The notes under the pieces were generated by a model. The model had not been told where the DNA came from. It searched no databases and was given only the letters and a program-made list of their open reading frames with translations. DNA of 31,991 nt from Nitrososphaerota archaeon (lineage in GTDB: Archaea; Thermoproteota; Nitrososphaeria; Nitrososphaerales; UBA183), in NCBI GenBank assembly GCA_027886865.1, contig JAPCJR010000006.1:70749-102739 (forward strand), in the 5' to 3' direction. Position numbers and translations under genes: made by a program. Positions within the stretch are counted from its first letter, which is position 1, and the number at the start of each line of letters is the position of its first letter. Positions 1 to 7,821 of this stretch are shown one piece after another.

Positions 1-25
1 TTGCTCAGCTTAAGCGACGGTCACG

Positions 26-754
26 TCATTTCCACTTGGTGAGTATCTCCTCCCGTCTGAAAGTAGACGCGCTCAAGGAGAACAGAGCCACATCAGCGAT
101 TAGGACGACGCCGGAGACGATCAGAAGGTTATGGCTGTTGAACGCGATGATTTGCTCGGCTCCCGCCAAGAAGACTCCCATGAACGGAATGAACATTAGG
201 CTCGCGATCTGGTTTGCACCGCGGACATCGCTTACGCGGGAGGACGCGATCACCGCTATCTCGATGCTGAACACTGCTGCGAGAGGTACGAGCAGCAAGA
301 GCATGACTCCTGAAGTCCAGTTGGGAAAATAATAGTAGGATAGTGCGCTGTGCGTAAGGTAGTCTGTCGCCGCCATGAAGATCGCAGCTGCGGCCCAGAT
401 TGCGAGGACAGGCGGCACGAAAGCCGCGACGCTCTTTCCGAGAAGTATCTCGCTGTCGGTCGCGGGGGTCGCGAGGAGCGGTTCAAGGCTCTTCTCGATC
501 TTTTCACCCACTATGCTATACGCCGCGATCGAAGCAGGCACGACGGCCGCCAAGACGACGAAGAAGTATGTGAGCGAGTCGAGACCAAGCGAAAAATCCG
601 AGGGGAGGCCGGAGGCTACCTGGCTCTGGACGAAGAATAAGAAACCGACCGAGAGGAAAAAGGGGAACAGCACGACATAGAGGACGACGCTCTTCTTCCT
701 GCGGAGCACCTTCAACTCCTTTGCCGCCACGGTGAAAATAGCTTCGAGGCTCAT
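26..754 (-). CDS. ABC-2 type transporter permease
   Basis: Integral membrane subunit of an ABC exporter, 242 aa. About six hydrophobic segments are visible (roughly residues 23-45, 62-80, 107-128, 145-170, 185-205 and 212-230). The motif YSIVGEKIEKSLEPLLATP in the first cytoplasmic loop is typical of ABC-2/NatB-like permeases, where it forms the coupling helix region. The start codon overlaps the stop of the ATPase gene upstream (ATGA at 751-754), so the two are translationally coupled and almost certainly form one transporter. The substrate cannot be read from the sequence; relatives export sodium, drugs or lipids. The protein is shorter than NatB because it lacks the large extracellular loop. 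Confidence 0.88.
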   Translation of the reverse strand: MSLEAIFTVAAKELKVLRRKKSVVLYVVLFPFFLSVGFLFFVQSQVASGLPSDFSLGLDSLTYFFVVLAAVVPASIAAYSIVGEKIEKSLEPLLATPATDSEILLGKSVAAFVPPVLAIWAAAAIFMAATDYLTHSALSYYYFPNWTSGVMLLLLVPLAAVFSIEIAVIASSRVSDVRGANQIASLMFIPFMGVFLAGAEQIIAFNSHNLLIVSGVVLIADVALFSLSASTFRREEILTKWK

Positions 755-1686
755 TCTTCTCGCCGCTCCTTCACGAGCTTCAGGTACGCGTCCTCCAGGG
801 TGGAGCTGAGCACGGAAACTGCCTCGACGTCTCCTCCGGCTTCAACGACGGCCCGCACGATGGCGGGATTCTCTTTCTTGGGGTCCTCGACGTCGATCAT
901 CAGTCTGCCGTCTTCCTCTCGGGTCATGTTCCCGAGCGACAGTTTCTTCAGCGCGCCGAGGATCGTGTCGTTTACCAGCCGAAGCTGGACCACCGTCTTC
1001 CTGCCGCGGATCGACGCCTCGAGCTCTTCGGGAGTGCCTACCGCGATCAATCGGGTGTTCAGGATGCCTATCCTGTCGCAAATCCTCTGAGCTTCATCGA
1101 GATTGTGCGTGTTCAGGAAGATCGTCTTCTTCTCCTTCTTCAGCCCGAGGATGAACTCCCTCACAGTCTTCGCAGATTCGGGGTCGAGGTTCGCTGTCGG
1201 CTCGTCCATGAAAAGCACCTCTGGGTCATGGATGAGGGCACGGGCTATCGCAAGTTTCTGCTTCATCCCCTTGGAGAAGGTCCCGGCCGCGGCGTCCTTC
1301 TTCTCCCAGAGTCCCAGCAGCTTGAGAAAGCGCTCGATGTTCTCCTTTCTTCTCGGTTCCGGGCACTTGTAGAGCTTTCCGAAGTAGTCCATGTTCTCGT
1401 AGGCCGTCAGACTATCGTAGAGACCGACGTTATCAGAAACGAACCCGATCATTTTCCTTATCTTTATGCAATCTGACCTGTTCCCGACTTCGTAGTCGGC
1501 AATCCTCGCCTGTCCGCTGGTCTTTGAGATCAGGCAACAGAGCATCCTCACGGTGGTCGTCTTCCCAGCGCCGTTGGGTCCGAGGAACCCGAAGATTTCT
1601 CCTTGATCTACTTTGAAGGTCACATTGTCTACCGCTGTCAGGTCACCGAACTTTCTCGTTAGGTTCTCAGCCTCGATCAGGTCAAT
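751..1686 (-). CDS. ABC transporter ATP-binding protein
   Basis: Energising subunit of the exporter formed with the downstream permease. Walker A GPNGAGKT (about residues 36-43), a signature variant FSKGMKQK, Walker B VLFMDEPT and the H-loop FLNTHNLDEAQ are all present, followed by a C-terminal extension typical of CcmA/NatA-like ATPases. The start is a problem. The first usual start codon is GTG at 1623, but that protein would lack the first beta strand and the A-loop aromatic. The frame stays open for 21 more codons (through TRKFGDLTAVDN, with the expected KFG A-loop Phe) up to a TAG at 1693-1695, with no ATG, GTG or TTG. I place the start at ATT 1686 (CTG 1680 is the alternative). An AGGAG and a GGGG lie just upstream. 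Confidence 0.87.
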   Translation of the reverse strand: MDLIEAENLTRKFGDLTAVDNVTFKVDQGEIFGFLGPNGAGKTTTVRMLCCLISKTSGQARIADYEVGNRSDCIKIRKMIGFVSDNVGLYDSLTAYENMDYFGKLYKCPEPRRKENIERFLKLLGLWEKKDAAAGTFSKGMKQKLAIARALIHDPEVLFMDEPTANLDPESAKTVREFILGLKKEKKTIFLNTHNLDEAQRICDRIGILNTRLIAVGTPEELEASIRGRKTVVQLRLVNDTILGALKKLSLGNMTREEDGRLMIDVEDPKKENPAIVRAVVEAGGDVEAVSVLSSTLEDAYLKLVKERREE

Positions 1687-1759
1687 CCGCCCCTATTCGC
1701 TCCTGTTGCAGGACACTACTTTCCAAAGGAAGACTATCTCAGAAACAGAATCCGCGCGA

Positions 1760-1768
1760 TATAAAATG
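1760..1768 (-). promoter_or_regulatory. TATA box of the ABC exporter operon
   Basis: On the minus strand this reads TTTTATATC, a good archaeal TATA element in a GC-rich surround. Initiation about 26 bp downstream would leave a leader of roughly 50 nt before the proposed start at 1686. That is longer than for most genes here and agrees with the presence of Shine-Dalgarno-like bases. Confidence 0.55.
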
Positions 1769-1776
1769 ATGGCGAG

Positions 1777-1794
1777 AGTTCACTAAAGTGAACT
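1777..1794. repeat. Perfect 18-bp inverted repeat next to the ABC operon promoter
   Basis: AGTTCACT-AA-AGTGAACT has eight paired bases in each arm. It covers the stop codon of the membrane-protein gene that ends at 1783 and lies about 9 bp upstream of the TATA box of the ABC exporter operon. It could be an operator for the exporter, or a terminator hairpin for the upstream operon. The sequence alone does not decide. Confidence 0.6.
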
Positions 1795-2319
1795 GCCGCC
1801 TCTGGCCGCAGCCCGCGTAGCATACATTCCGACGACTATGACGAGCAATACCGAAGCGAGGATCAGGACGGTCACAGCCGAGAGCACGACCGACGCTGCC
1901 AGTGAAAGACAGCCTATGAGGACGACGAAGAAAGCGACCGTGGCGAGCCTGCGAGCGTGACGTCCGGAGAGTTCGTCGGCGAGTCTCTTCCCCTCGGCGT
2001 CCACGCCTGCTCGAGCCTCAAGAGCGACCGAAAGCTGGTTCTCGAAGCTCAACCTCTCGGTGACGATGGCCAGATACGCTCCGGACGCCAGGTATGACCA
2101 GAATGGTCCGAACGCGAAGGCGAAGACCGTCGCCAGCGGGAGGTACAACAACCAACCGGATGCCACGGACGCGAAGTCTCCCCTGAAGCGGTAGCCGATG
2201 GTGAGCAAAATGACGCAACCCGTAGCGAGCGCCAGCCCGACGGGGCTCGGGTCTAGGACGGCCGCCACCCCTGCGGTGACGTAGAGCAGAGCCGCAATCC
2301 TCTTTCTGGCCAAGATCAA
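1783..2319 (-). CDS. Hypothetical membrane protein
   Basis: I do not recognise a family. The protein has about five hydrophobic segments in two groups, separated by a soluble stretch that begins near RLSFENQLSVALEARAG and includes many charged residues. It is the last gene of the MoxR-DUF58 operon. The start is ambiguous: GTG at 2358 would overlap the DUF58 gene by 43 nt, while TTG at 2319 overlaps its stop codon as TTGA, and another TTG lies two codons further with a GGAGG 9 nt upstream. I chose 2319. The context suggests an accessory membrane factor for the MoxR/DUF58 system; this is inference. Confidence 0.65.
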   Translation of the reverse strand: MILARKRIAALLYVTAGVAAVLDPSPVGLALATGCVILLTIGYRFRGDFASVASGWLLYLPLATVFAFAFGPFWSYLASGAYLAIVTERLSFENQLSVALEARAGVDAEGKRLADELSGRHARRLATVAFFVVLIGCLSLAASVVLSAVTVLILASVLLVIVVGMYATRAAARGGSSL

Positions 2320-3599
2320 GAGCCTCCGAGCTCGACGAAACCGGTATCCTTGGTCCACTCATAGACCTTGGAACACCTTTCGAACTGCGACTCGAACCAC
2401 TCCGTCTCAGCACGCGCCACGCGCTTCCCCAGCGACAGGCTCGCCCCACCCGCCATGCGCAACTCGGACAGCTCAACGGCTTCCTGTTCAAGGGTGTTGA
2501 CCATGATCGTGTGGCAGGAGAACCCCTTGTGGGCCAGCGATCGAACCGCCTCCAGCACGTCCACGCCAGGGTTCGCAGTCACGAAGAAAAGCGCCCCACC
2601 GCGGAAGCGGTACTGCTTCCTGAAGAATTTCTCGAGGAAACCATCCACGTCACTTGCGCTCCAGACACTGCCCTCCTGCGCCGTGATCAGCCGGTCGAGC
2701 AGCAACCTGAGATGCCTGAACCCATAGCCGGGTTGGAGCTTCACGGGCACCGATCCCAGGACCAGGAGACCGACACGGTTCCCTGAGCCAATCAGAGCGT
2801 GCGAAAGCTCGTACGCGCAAGCTACCACGTCGGTCCTTGCGCTCCATCTCCCGACCTTCGGAAGGTCTTGGTCGAGGAAGTCGACCACCATCACGCAGTC
2901 CAGGCCCCGCTCAGCGTGCCACTCGTTCACCAGCGTCTTGCCTAGCCTCGCACTGGCCTTCCAGTTGATATCCCTCAGGGGGTCCCCGTAGACGTGGAGC
3001 CGCGTGTTCATGAACTCCAGCCTTCCGCCCTTGAACCTGGAAGGGGACGTCCCCGCGAAGCTCAGCGCCTTCGCCCGGCTCGCCAGCACCTTCCTCGACA
3101 GCAACCGGGGATAAATCCTCACCGAAGCCGGGGCGACGAGCTCAAACCGCTGCTCTGTGAGCCCGAAGAGCGATTGGACCTTCACCAGACACTCTCCAAA
3201 GTGGACGTCTCCCGGATCAAGCAGAGAGACCTCGTACCTCAACGTCGCTCTTGCTCCCCTTTTGAGCGCGCAGATCAGGTATGTCGACCCACGCGTGATC
3301 CTAGCACCGCTCGGCACTTGGTCTTCTAGCACCATCCTTTCCACGTCGCTCCCTTCGTTCGTCACGTTCAGCTCGACCAGGACCCGCTCCCCTGTCACCA
3401 CCTTCGTCTGGGCCAAGCGGCGCGAAACTGAAAGCTTGCACTGACCACCGCCCGAGAAAGGAACACCCTGGTCGACGAGTAGCATCAATACGATCGGTAC
3501 CGCAGCCAATCCTATCCCGGATAGGGTCACTACCGAGAGCCAGATTCCGAGCGCGGCTATTATCAGGATGAGCGCTAGCTTACCCTTCAGCGCCACCAA
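2316..3599 (-). CDS. DUF58 domain protein
   Basis: DUF58 protein of 427 aa, the usual partner of MoxR ATPases. Two adjacent transmembrane helices lie at about residues 7-43. An Ig-like/DUF11-like beta domain follows at about 55-165, with the phrase VELNVTNEG typical of such domains. The DUF58 signature GDPLRDINWKASAR is at 205-218, followed by a von Willebrand A-like core (CVMVVDFLDQD near 235). The family is thought to work with MoxR chaperones in assembling or activating membrane or secreted complexes. The start may be TTG 3599 or GTG 3596, and either overlaps the moxR stop at 3580 by about 20 nt, which indicates coupling. No complete MIDAS motif is obvious. Confidence 0.88.
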   Translation of the reverse strand: MVALKGKLALILIIAALGIWLSVVTLSGIGLAAVPIVLMLLVDQGVPFSGGGQCKLSVSRRLAQTKVVTGERVLVELNVTNEGSDVERMVLEDQVPSGARITRGSTYLICALKRGARATLRYEVSLLDPGDVHFGECLVKVQSLFGLTEQRFELVAPASVRIYPRLLSRKVLASRAKALSFAGTSPSRFKGGRLEFMNTRLHVYGDPLRDINWKASARLGKTLVNEWHAERGLDCVMVVDFLDQDLPKVGRWSARTDVVACAYELSHALIGSGNRVGLLVLGSVPVKLQPGYGFRHLRLLLDRLITAQEGSVWSASDVDGFLEKFFRKQYRFRGGALFFVTANPGVDVLEAVRSLAHKGFSCHTIMVNTLEQEAVELSELRMAGGASLSLGKRVARAETEWFESQFERCSKVYEWTKDTGFVELGGS

Positions 3600-4539
3600 C
3601 CTTCGGCACCGGTACTCGCTTCAGAACGTCCTGGACGACCGCCGCTTGGCTGGTCCCCTTGACCTCGAAGTCCGGGGAAAGGAGAATCCTGTGCGCCAAG
3701 ACAGGCACAGCCAGCTCCTTGACGTCGTCCGGAGTAATGTAGCCCCTTCCGGAGCATGCGGCTCGGGCCATGCACATGCGGAAGAGCTGTATCGAGCCCC
3801 GGGGGCTCGCACCGACATCCACTCCGGGAGCCGAGCGCGTCTGGGAGACCACCTGCACGATGTATCTCTTGATATCGTCATCGACGAAGACGTCGTTCAG
3901 ACCGCGCTGCAGCGATATGATATCGTCAGACTTGTAGACCTGGGGCACTGCGCTGAGCTCGTCCTGCAGCAGCCGCTTCTTTTCAAGGATAGCAACCTCG
4001 TCCATCTGTTCAGGGTACCCGACCTGGAGCCGGATCGTGAACCGGTCCATCTGGGCCTCCGGAAGCGGGTAGGTCCCCTCATACTCTATGGGGTTTTGCG
4101 TAGCGAAGACAACGAACGGAGCAGGCAGGGGGAGCGTCTGATTTTCTGCGGTGACTTGCCGCTCCTGCATGGCCTCGAGGAGTGCCGACTGAGTCTTGGG
4201 TGGGGCCCTGTTGATTTCGTCCGCCAAGAGCACCTGCGTGAAGACCGGACCTTTCAGGAACCTGAAGCCTCCGGCAGCGTCCAGGACGTACGTTCCGGTC
4301 ACGTCAGAAGGGAGGAGGTCGGCCGTGAATTGCACCCTCCTGAACTCGCATCCCATCGCCTTTGCGACGGACTTGGCTAGCGTCGTCTTGCCCAGGCCGG
4401 GGTTATCCTCAAAGAGGACGTGTCCGCCTACGAGTATGTCGAACGCGACGAGTTCGATGACCTTGGCCTTCCCCACAATCGCGTTCGACACCGCCTGCAC
4501 GAGGCCCTCGCGGAACTTCATGAAGGGCAGGACGTCCAT
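3580..4539 (-). CDS. MoxR family AAA+ ATPase
   Basis: AAA+ chaperone-like ATPase of the MoxR class, 319 aa with the chosen start. Walker A is PGLGKTT at about residues 47-53, the Walker B region is VLLADEINRAPPKTQSALLEAMQE, sensor 1 is FATQNPIEYEGTYPLPEAQMDRF, and an AAA lid domain follows. All are classical for MoxR. The frame is open up to 4584, but a TATA box at 4563-4570 sits 27 bp upstream of ATG 4539, so a leaderless transcript starting there is most likely. It precedes the DUF58 gene with overlap, and the DUF4129 gene is encoded upstream on the same strand. This is the well-known MoxR-DUF58-DUF4129 neighbourhood, here without a transglutaminase gene. Confidence 0.92.
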   Translation of the reverse strand: MDVLPFMKFREGLVQAVSNAIVGKAKVIELVAFDILVGGHVLFEDNPGLGKTTLAKSVAKAMGCEFRRVQFTADLLPSDVTGTYVLDAAGGFRFLKGPVFTQVLLADEINRAPPKTQSALLEAMQERQVTAENQTLPLPAPFVVFATQNPIEYEGTYPLPEAQMDRFTIRLQVGYPEQMDEVAILEKKRLLQDELSAVPQVYKSDDIISLQRGLNDVFVDDDIKRYIVQVVSQTRSAPGVDVGASPRGSIQLFRMCMARAACSGRGYITPDDVKELAVPVLAHRILLSPDFEVKGTSQAAVVQDVLKRVPVPKVGGAEG

Positions 4540-4562
4540 CCTATCGCACCCGTCGGCGGCCC

Positions 4563-4570
4563 AAAATAAA
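4563..4570 (-). promoter_or_regulatory. TATA box of the moxR gene
   Basis: TTTATTTT on the minus strand, centred 27 bp upstream of ATG 4539. There is no Shine-Dalgarno sequence before that ATG. The spacing supports leaderless transcription and argues against the longer frame that begins at 4584. Confidence 0.6.
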
Positions 4571-4614
4571 CGGTTTGCGACCATCTCCGAGTGTCATCAG
4601 GACCAGGTTGCCAT

Positions 4615-4968
4615 TCATCCCGCTGCTTTCAGCTTTGCTTCTAGCTTTAGGAGTTCCTCTCGCGGCAGATTCAGGAGTTCGGTCGCTGAAAACACGGCTA
4701 ACCTGTCGTTCAGGACCCAGTTCCTTGTCGCGTCGTCCCTGCCTCTTTTGGCGATCTCCGCATAGCGGAAGACCCTGCTTCTGACCTCAGGCTTACTCAG
4801 CCTGAGCCAGGGGGGAAGCTCGACCTTCCGCAAACAGTACTGGACGATCATCAACGCCGCGAACAGGAGGACGGCTGCATCCACCGCCGTGTACGGGGCG
4901 GTCAGCAGGGCGGCCACCGCGGCGGATATTATGCCGATGAGGGTGTAAGCGCGACTCCGGTCAACCAT
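4615..4968 (-). CDS. Small two-helix membrane protein
   Basis: Hypothetical protein of 117 aa with two transmembrane segments near its N-terminus (about residues 8-25 and 30-45). A charged cytoplasmic tail follows, containing RSRVFRYAEIAKRGRDDATRNWVLND. I do not recognise the family. ATG 4968 overlaps the stop of the DUF4129 gene (ends 4961) and has GGGAG about 10 nt upstream, so translation is probably coupled. The gene lies between the DUF4129 and MoxR genes, and similar small membrane proteins often accompany MoxR/DUF58 clusters. A role in that system is inferred from position only. Confidence 0.72.
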   Translation of the reverse strand: MVDRSRAYTLIGIISAAVAALLTAPYTAVDAAVLLFAALMIVQYCLRKVELPPWLRLSKPEVRSRVFRYAEIAKRGRDDATRNWVLNDRLAVFSATELLNLPREELLKLEAKLKAAG

Positions 4969-5653
4969 GCGGCACACTCTCCCTGAGACCGTTCACGAAC
5001 CTTGCCATCAACGCGGCCGCGTTCCTCGCGTCCTCGTCCGACAGCTCGCCGCCGTACCTCGCCCGATCGAATGCGGCCGCGAAGTCGGAGGCGTCTCTCT
5101 GGCTAATCTTGAGGGCGTCGGCCACACGGCCCAGATATTCGAGCGGAGTCTCCGACGGACCGTCCGCTAGCCCCATCTGCGTGCATATCTTGCTCATCAG
5201 TGAATAGTAACGCAGAAGGGCGACGTTCCTCAGCTTCAGCGACCACGATCCCTCAACCAGCGACCTCTGCTTGTCGAGTTGGTCTATCGCGGAGGTGAAA
5301 TCGTAAACCCCGGCCTCGCCCGAGGACCGCAGAAGAAATGCCAATCCCGCTGCCAGGGCAAGCCCCGCCGTGGCGTACAGCAACCAGTCCGACGGCGTTA
5401 TGCTGGACGGCACCGGCGGGACGTATTCGTTGGAGGAGGAGGATGTGGCTGTCGCGGTCCCAGAAACAGGCGAGACGCCGAACCCCGTCCTCGTTTCCGT
5501 GGAGTTCGAGCCGCCGCCTCCGCCGATGGCACCGGCTGAGCCGCCCAGGTGCAACGAACTTACTCCGGAGAGCCTGCCGGCGGCTATCGTTCCGACGGTC
5601 AGGACCAGGAGCAGGGAGATGACGCACACCCATGCGAGTCGCAGCCTCTGCAT
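4961..5653 (-). CDS. DUF4129 domain membrane protein
   Basis: First gene of the MoxR-DUF58 cluster, 230 aa. An N-terminal signal anchor (residues 7-26) leads into a low-complexity Gly/Ser/Thr-rich segment (about 35-85) presumably outside the cell. A second transmembrane helix is at about 88-108. A cytoplasmic domain contains SETPLEYLGRVADAL and a later FDRARYGGELSDEDA; both match the DUF4129 family, which usually ends transglutaminase-like proteins or stands beside MoxR and DUF58. The transglutaminase part is absent here. The molecular role of DUF4129 is unknown. The gene is divergent from the PfkB kinase gene, with a 115-bp gap. Confidence 0.82.
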   Translation of the reverse strand: MQRLRLAWVCVISLLLVLTVGTIAAGRLSGVSSLHLGGSAGAIGGGGGSNSTETRTGFGVSPVSGTATATSSSSNEYVPPVPSSITPSDWLLYATAGLALAAGLAFLLRSSGEAGVYDFTSAIDQLDKQRSLVEGSWSLKLRNVALLRYYSLMSKICTQMGLADGPSETPLEYLGRVADALKISQRDASDFAAAFDRARYGGELSDEDARNAAALMARFVNGLRESVPHG

Positions 5654-5768
5654 TGCGAACGGGGACTGTTCGGTTTCTATTATTGTTTGCAGGCGGGCAG
5701 AGGGGTCGGAAAGTCTGCGCTTCGACGGTCGAAAGGGTTAGAACCGGCCTCTCGAGAGCGCTGTCATC

Positions 5769-6788
5769 TTGGTCACGACCAAGGCGGCTTCAGCGAAAGG
5801 CGGGCGGAGGGGAGCAGAGAAAGGCAGGCTGCTCTCTGTGTTCGGAGCGATCAACTGGGACATCAGCCTCTTCGAGGACCGGTTCGCCAGACCGGGGGAG
5901 GAGATGCAGGTCAGGCGCGTCGAGGAGTTCTCCGGAGGGAAGGGAGGCAACGTCGCCGTAGCGGCGGCGAGGATTCTGGGACCGGGCAGGGCCGCGTTCA
6001 TAGGGGCCCTGGGCGACGATTCGATATGCGATCACCAGCTCTCTGAGCTGCGGAGCGAAGGGGTGGTCGTCGATGGTGTCATCAGGATGAAAGGCGCGCA
6101 GTCGGGGAGAGCGTACATACTCATCGATAGGGAGGGAAGGAAGACGATCCACACCCACTTCGGCGCGAACGAGAAGGTGACCCCCGAGGCGCTACGCAAG
6201 GGTGCCTCGAAGGTGATCGCAGACAGCGAGGCTGTCGTGGTGATGGACCCCCCGACCCCTGCAGCAGCGGCAGCGGCGGCCTTGGCGAGAAAGAGCGGAG
6301 CGAAGGTGCTCTACAGCCCCGGAGTCCGGACCCAGGAGGGCGTAAAGACCCTCGAAGGAGTGCTGAAGAACTCAGACTATCTCGTCCTCGACCGGATCGA
6401 ACTCATGAACCTCTATCGGGCCGGAGACGAGGCGGAGGCGGTCGCCATCGTTCGGGAGAGGCATCCGCAACTCTCCGTCGTGGCAACGCTGGGTCCCGAG
6501 GGGTGCATGGTCGCCTCCGCCGGCTCGGTCAGCAGGGCGAGTGGCTTCGAGGCATCTGAGCTGGACTTGTCGGTGCAGAACACTACCGGCTGCGGAGACG
6601 CTTTTCTCGGGGTCTTTGCGAGTTACCTCATGATGGGCTACAGCCCGCTCGATTCCGCCAACTGGGCCAACCTGGCCGGAGCGGTGAAGGCGACGAAGGT
6701 CGAGACCAGGGGCAGCCCGAGGCGGTCGGAGCTGGAAGAGGCGATGAAGCTTGTGGACCGGCGCAGAAGAAAGACCCTCGGGGTCTAG
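5769..6788 (+). CDS. PfkB family carbohydrate kinase (ribokinase-like)
   Basis: ATP-dependent sugar or nucleoside kinase of the ribokinase/PfkB family, 339 aa. The N-terminal family signature EFSGGKGGNVAVAAARILG is clear, and the C-terminal signature is NTTGCGDAF at residues 271-279, with Asp277 as the catalytic base and GCG forming the anion hole. The substrate cannot be set from the motifs: ribokinase, fructokinase, adenosine kinase and archaeal cytidine/ribose kinases are all possible. The start is TTG 5769. About 25 residues precede the first beta strand (LLSVFGAINWD), slightly more than usual and rich in Lys and Arg, so the true start is uncertain. Only a weak TATA-like GGTTAGAA is seen about 30 bp upstream. 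Confidence 0.87.
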   Translation: MVTTKAASAKGGRRGAEKGRLLSVFGAINWDISLFEDRFARPGEEMQVRRVEEFSGGKGGNVAVAAARILGPGRAAFIGALGDDSICDHQLSELRSEGVVVDGVIRMKGAQSGRAYILIDREGRKTIHTHFGANEKVTPEALRKGASKVIADSEAVVVMDPPTPAAAAAAALARKSGAKVLYSPGVRTQEGVKTLEGVLKNSDYLVLDRIELMNLYRAGDEAEAVAIVRERHPQLSVVATLGPEGCMVASAGSVSRASGFEASELDLSVQNTTGCGDAFLGVFASYLMMGYSPLDSANWANLAGAVKATKVETRGSPRRSELEEAMKLVDRRRRKTLGV

Positions 6789-6831
6789 CCATGCGCTCAC
6801 GTCGGTCTGGTTCCGCAGAACTCAGAGGAAG

Positions 6832-7758
6832 TTACGTGGATTGCCCTACGAGCCAGTCCAGCACCGCTGCAGCGCCGTAGATCTTGTTCTGGCCCTGCTT
6901 CCAGACGATGGAATGGGGCCCTTCGATGACGTCGTCGGTGATCTCGAGGCCGCGGTGGGCGGGCAGACAGTGCATGACGCTGACGTCGGGCTTGGCCACC
7001 TCCAACAGCTTAGAGTTCACCTGATAGCCCCTGAAAGCCCTCAATCGTCTCTCCTTCTCAGCCTCTTCGCCCATGCTCACCCACACGTCCGTGTAGACCA
7101 CGTCCGCATCGAGGGCTGCTTTCGTCGGATCGTCCGTTATCTCGATGGTGCTCCCCGTCGACTTGGCCACCGATTGGGCCTGTGCGATTATCGACTCGTT
7201 GGGGTGGTACGTCTTCGGACACGCGACGGAGATGCGGATACCCTCTACGGCGGAGCCCATCACTAGCGAATTGCACACGTTGTCGCCATCCCCGACATAA
7301 GCCAGCTTCAGCCCCTTCAGCCTTCCCTTCGCTTCGAGTATCGTGAAAAAATCAGAGACTATCTGGGTGGGGTGCTCGAGGTCGCTGAGTGCGTTTACAA
7401 CCGGGACCCCGGAATACTTTGCGAGCTCGTCCACCGTGCCTTGGGCGTTGACGCGCGCGACGATCGCGTCAAGGTAGCCCCCGAGTATCCTCGCCGTATC
7501 CTTCACGGGCTCCCCCCTGCTCAGTTGCAGCTCGTTCGCAGAGAGGTAGAGCGAGTGTCCGCCGAGCCGCAGCGTAGCGACCTCGAACCCTGTCCGGGTC
7601 CTGGTTGATGGCTTCTCGAAGAGCAGGCCCACGACCTTCCCTCTGAGGGAAGTTATCTCCTGTCCGCTCTTGATCTTCCTCTTCAGGTCTCCGGCCTTCG
7701 CCAGCAGCGCGTCCATGTCCGCCGTCGACAGGTCGGACGTCAGGAGGAGGCTTCTCAT
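6832..7758 (-). CDS. argF: Ornithine carbamoyltransferase
   Basis: Catalyses carbamoyl phosphate plus ornithine to citrulline in arginine biosynthesis. Full length at 308 aa. The carbamoyl-phosphate loop STRTR is at 51-55, HPTQ at 129-132, the ornithine-binding DVWVSMG at 224-230, and the catalytic HCLPAHRG at 263-270. VNALSD before HPTQ and the DxxxSMG motif point to ornithine rather than aspartate. The gene stands alone, convergent with the PfkB kinase gene and downstream of the TrpB2 gene on the same strand with a 63-bp gap. An AT-rich CTCAAATA about 36 bp upstream of the ATG may be the TATA box, and no Shine-Dalgarno is visible. Confidence 0.96.
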   Translation of the reverse strand: MRSLLLTSDLSTADMDALLAKAGDLKRKIKSGQEITSLRGKVVGLLFEKPSTRTRTGFEVATLRLGGHSLYLSANELQLSRGEPVKDTARILGGYLDAIVARVNAQGTVDELAKYSGVPVVNALSDLEHPTQIVSDFFTILEAKGRLKGLKLAYVGDGDNVCNSLVMGSAVEGIRISVACPKTYHPNESIIAQAQSVAKSTGSTIEITDDPTKAALDADVVYTDVWVSMGEEAEKERRLRAFRGYQVNSKLLEVAKPDVSVMHCLPAHRGLEITDDVIEGPHSIVWKQGQNKIYGAAAVLDWLVGQST

Positions 7759-7821
7759 GCGTGTGCCGATGCGCTGGAGGGGCCTCTATTTGAGAGACGC
7801 GGACGAGCTTGTCCGCGTTGA

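Noticed and set aside
3568..4380. Long plus-strand ORF (270 codons) opposite moxR
   Set aside because: It lies entirely antisense to a clear MoxR ATPase, is rich in Arg, Asp and His as GC-rich shadow frames are, and shows no domain.
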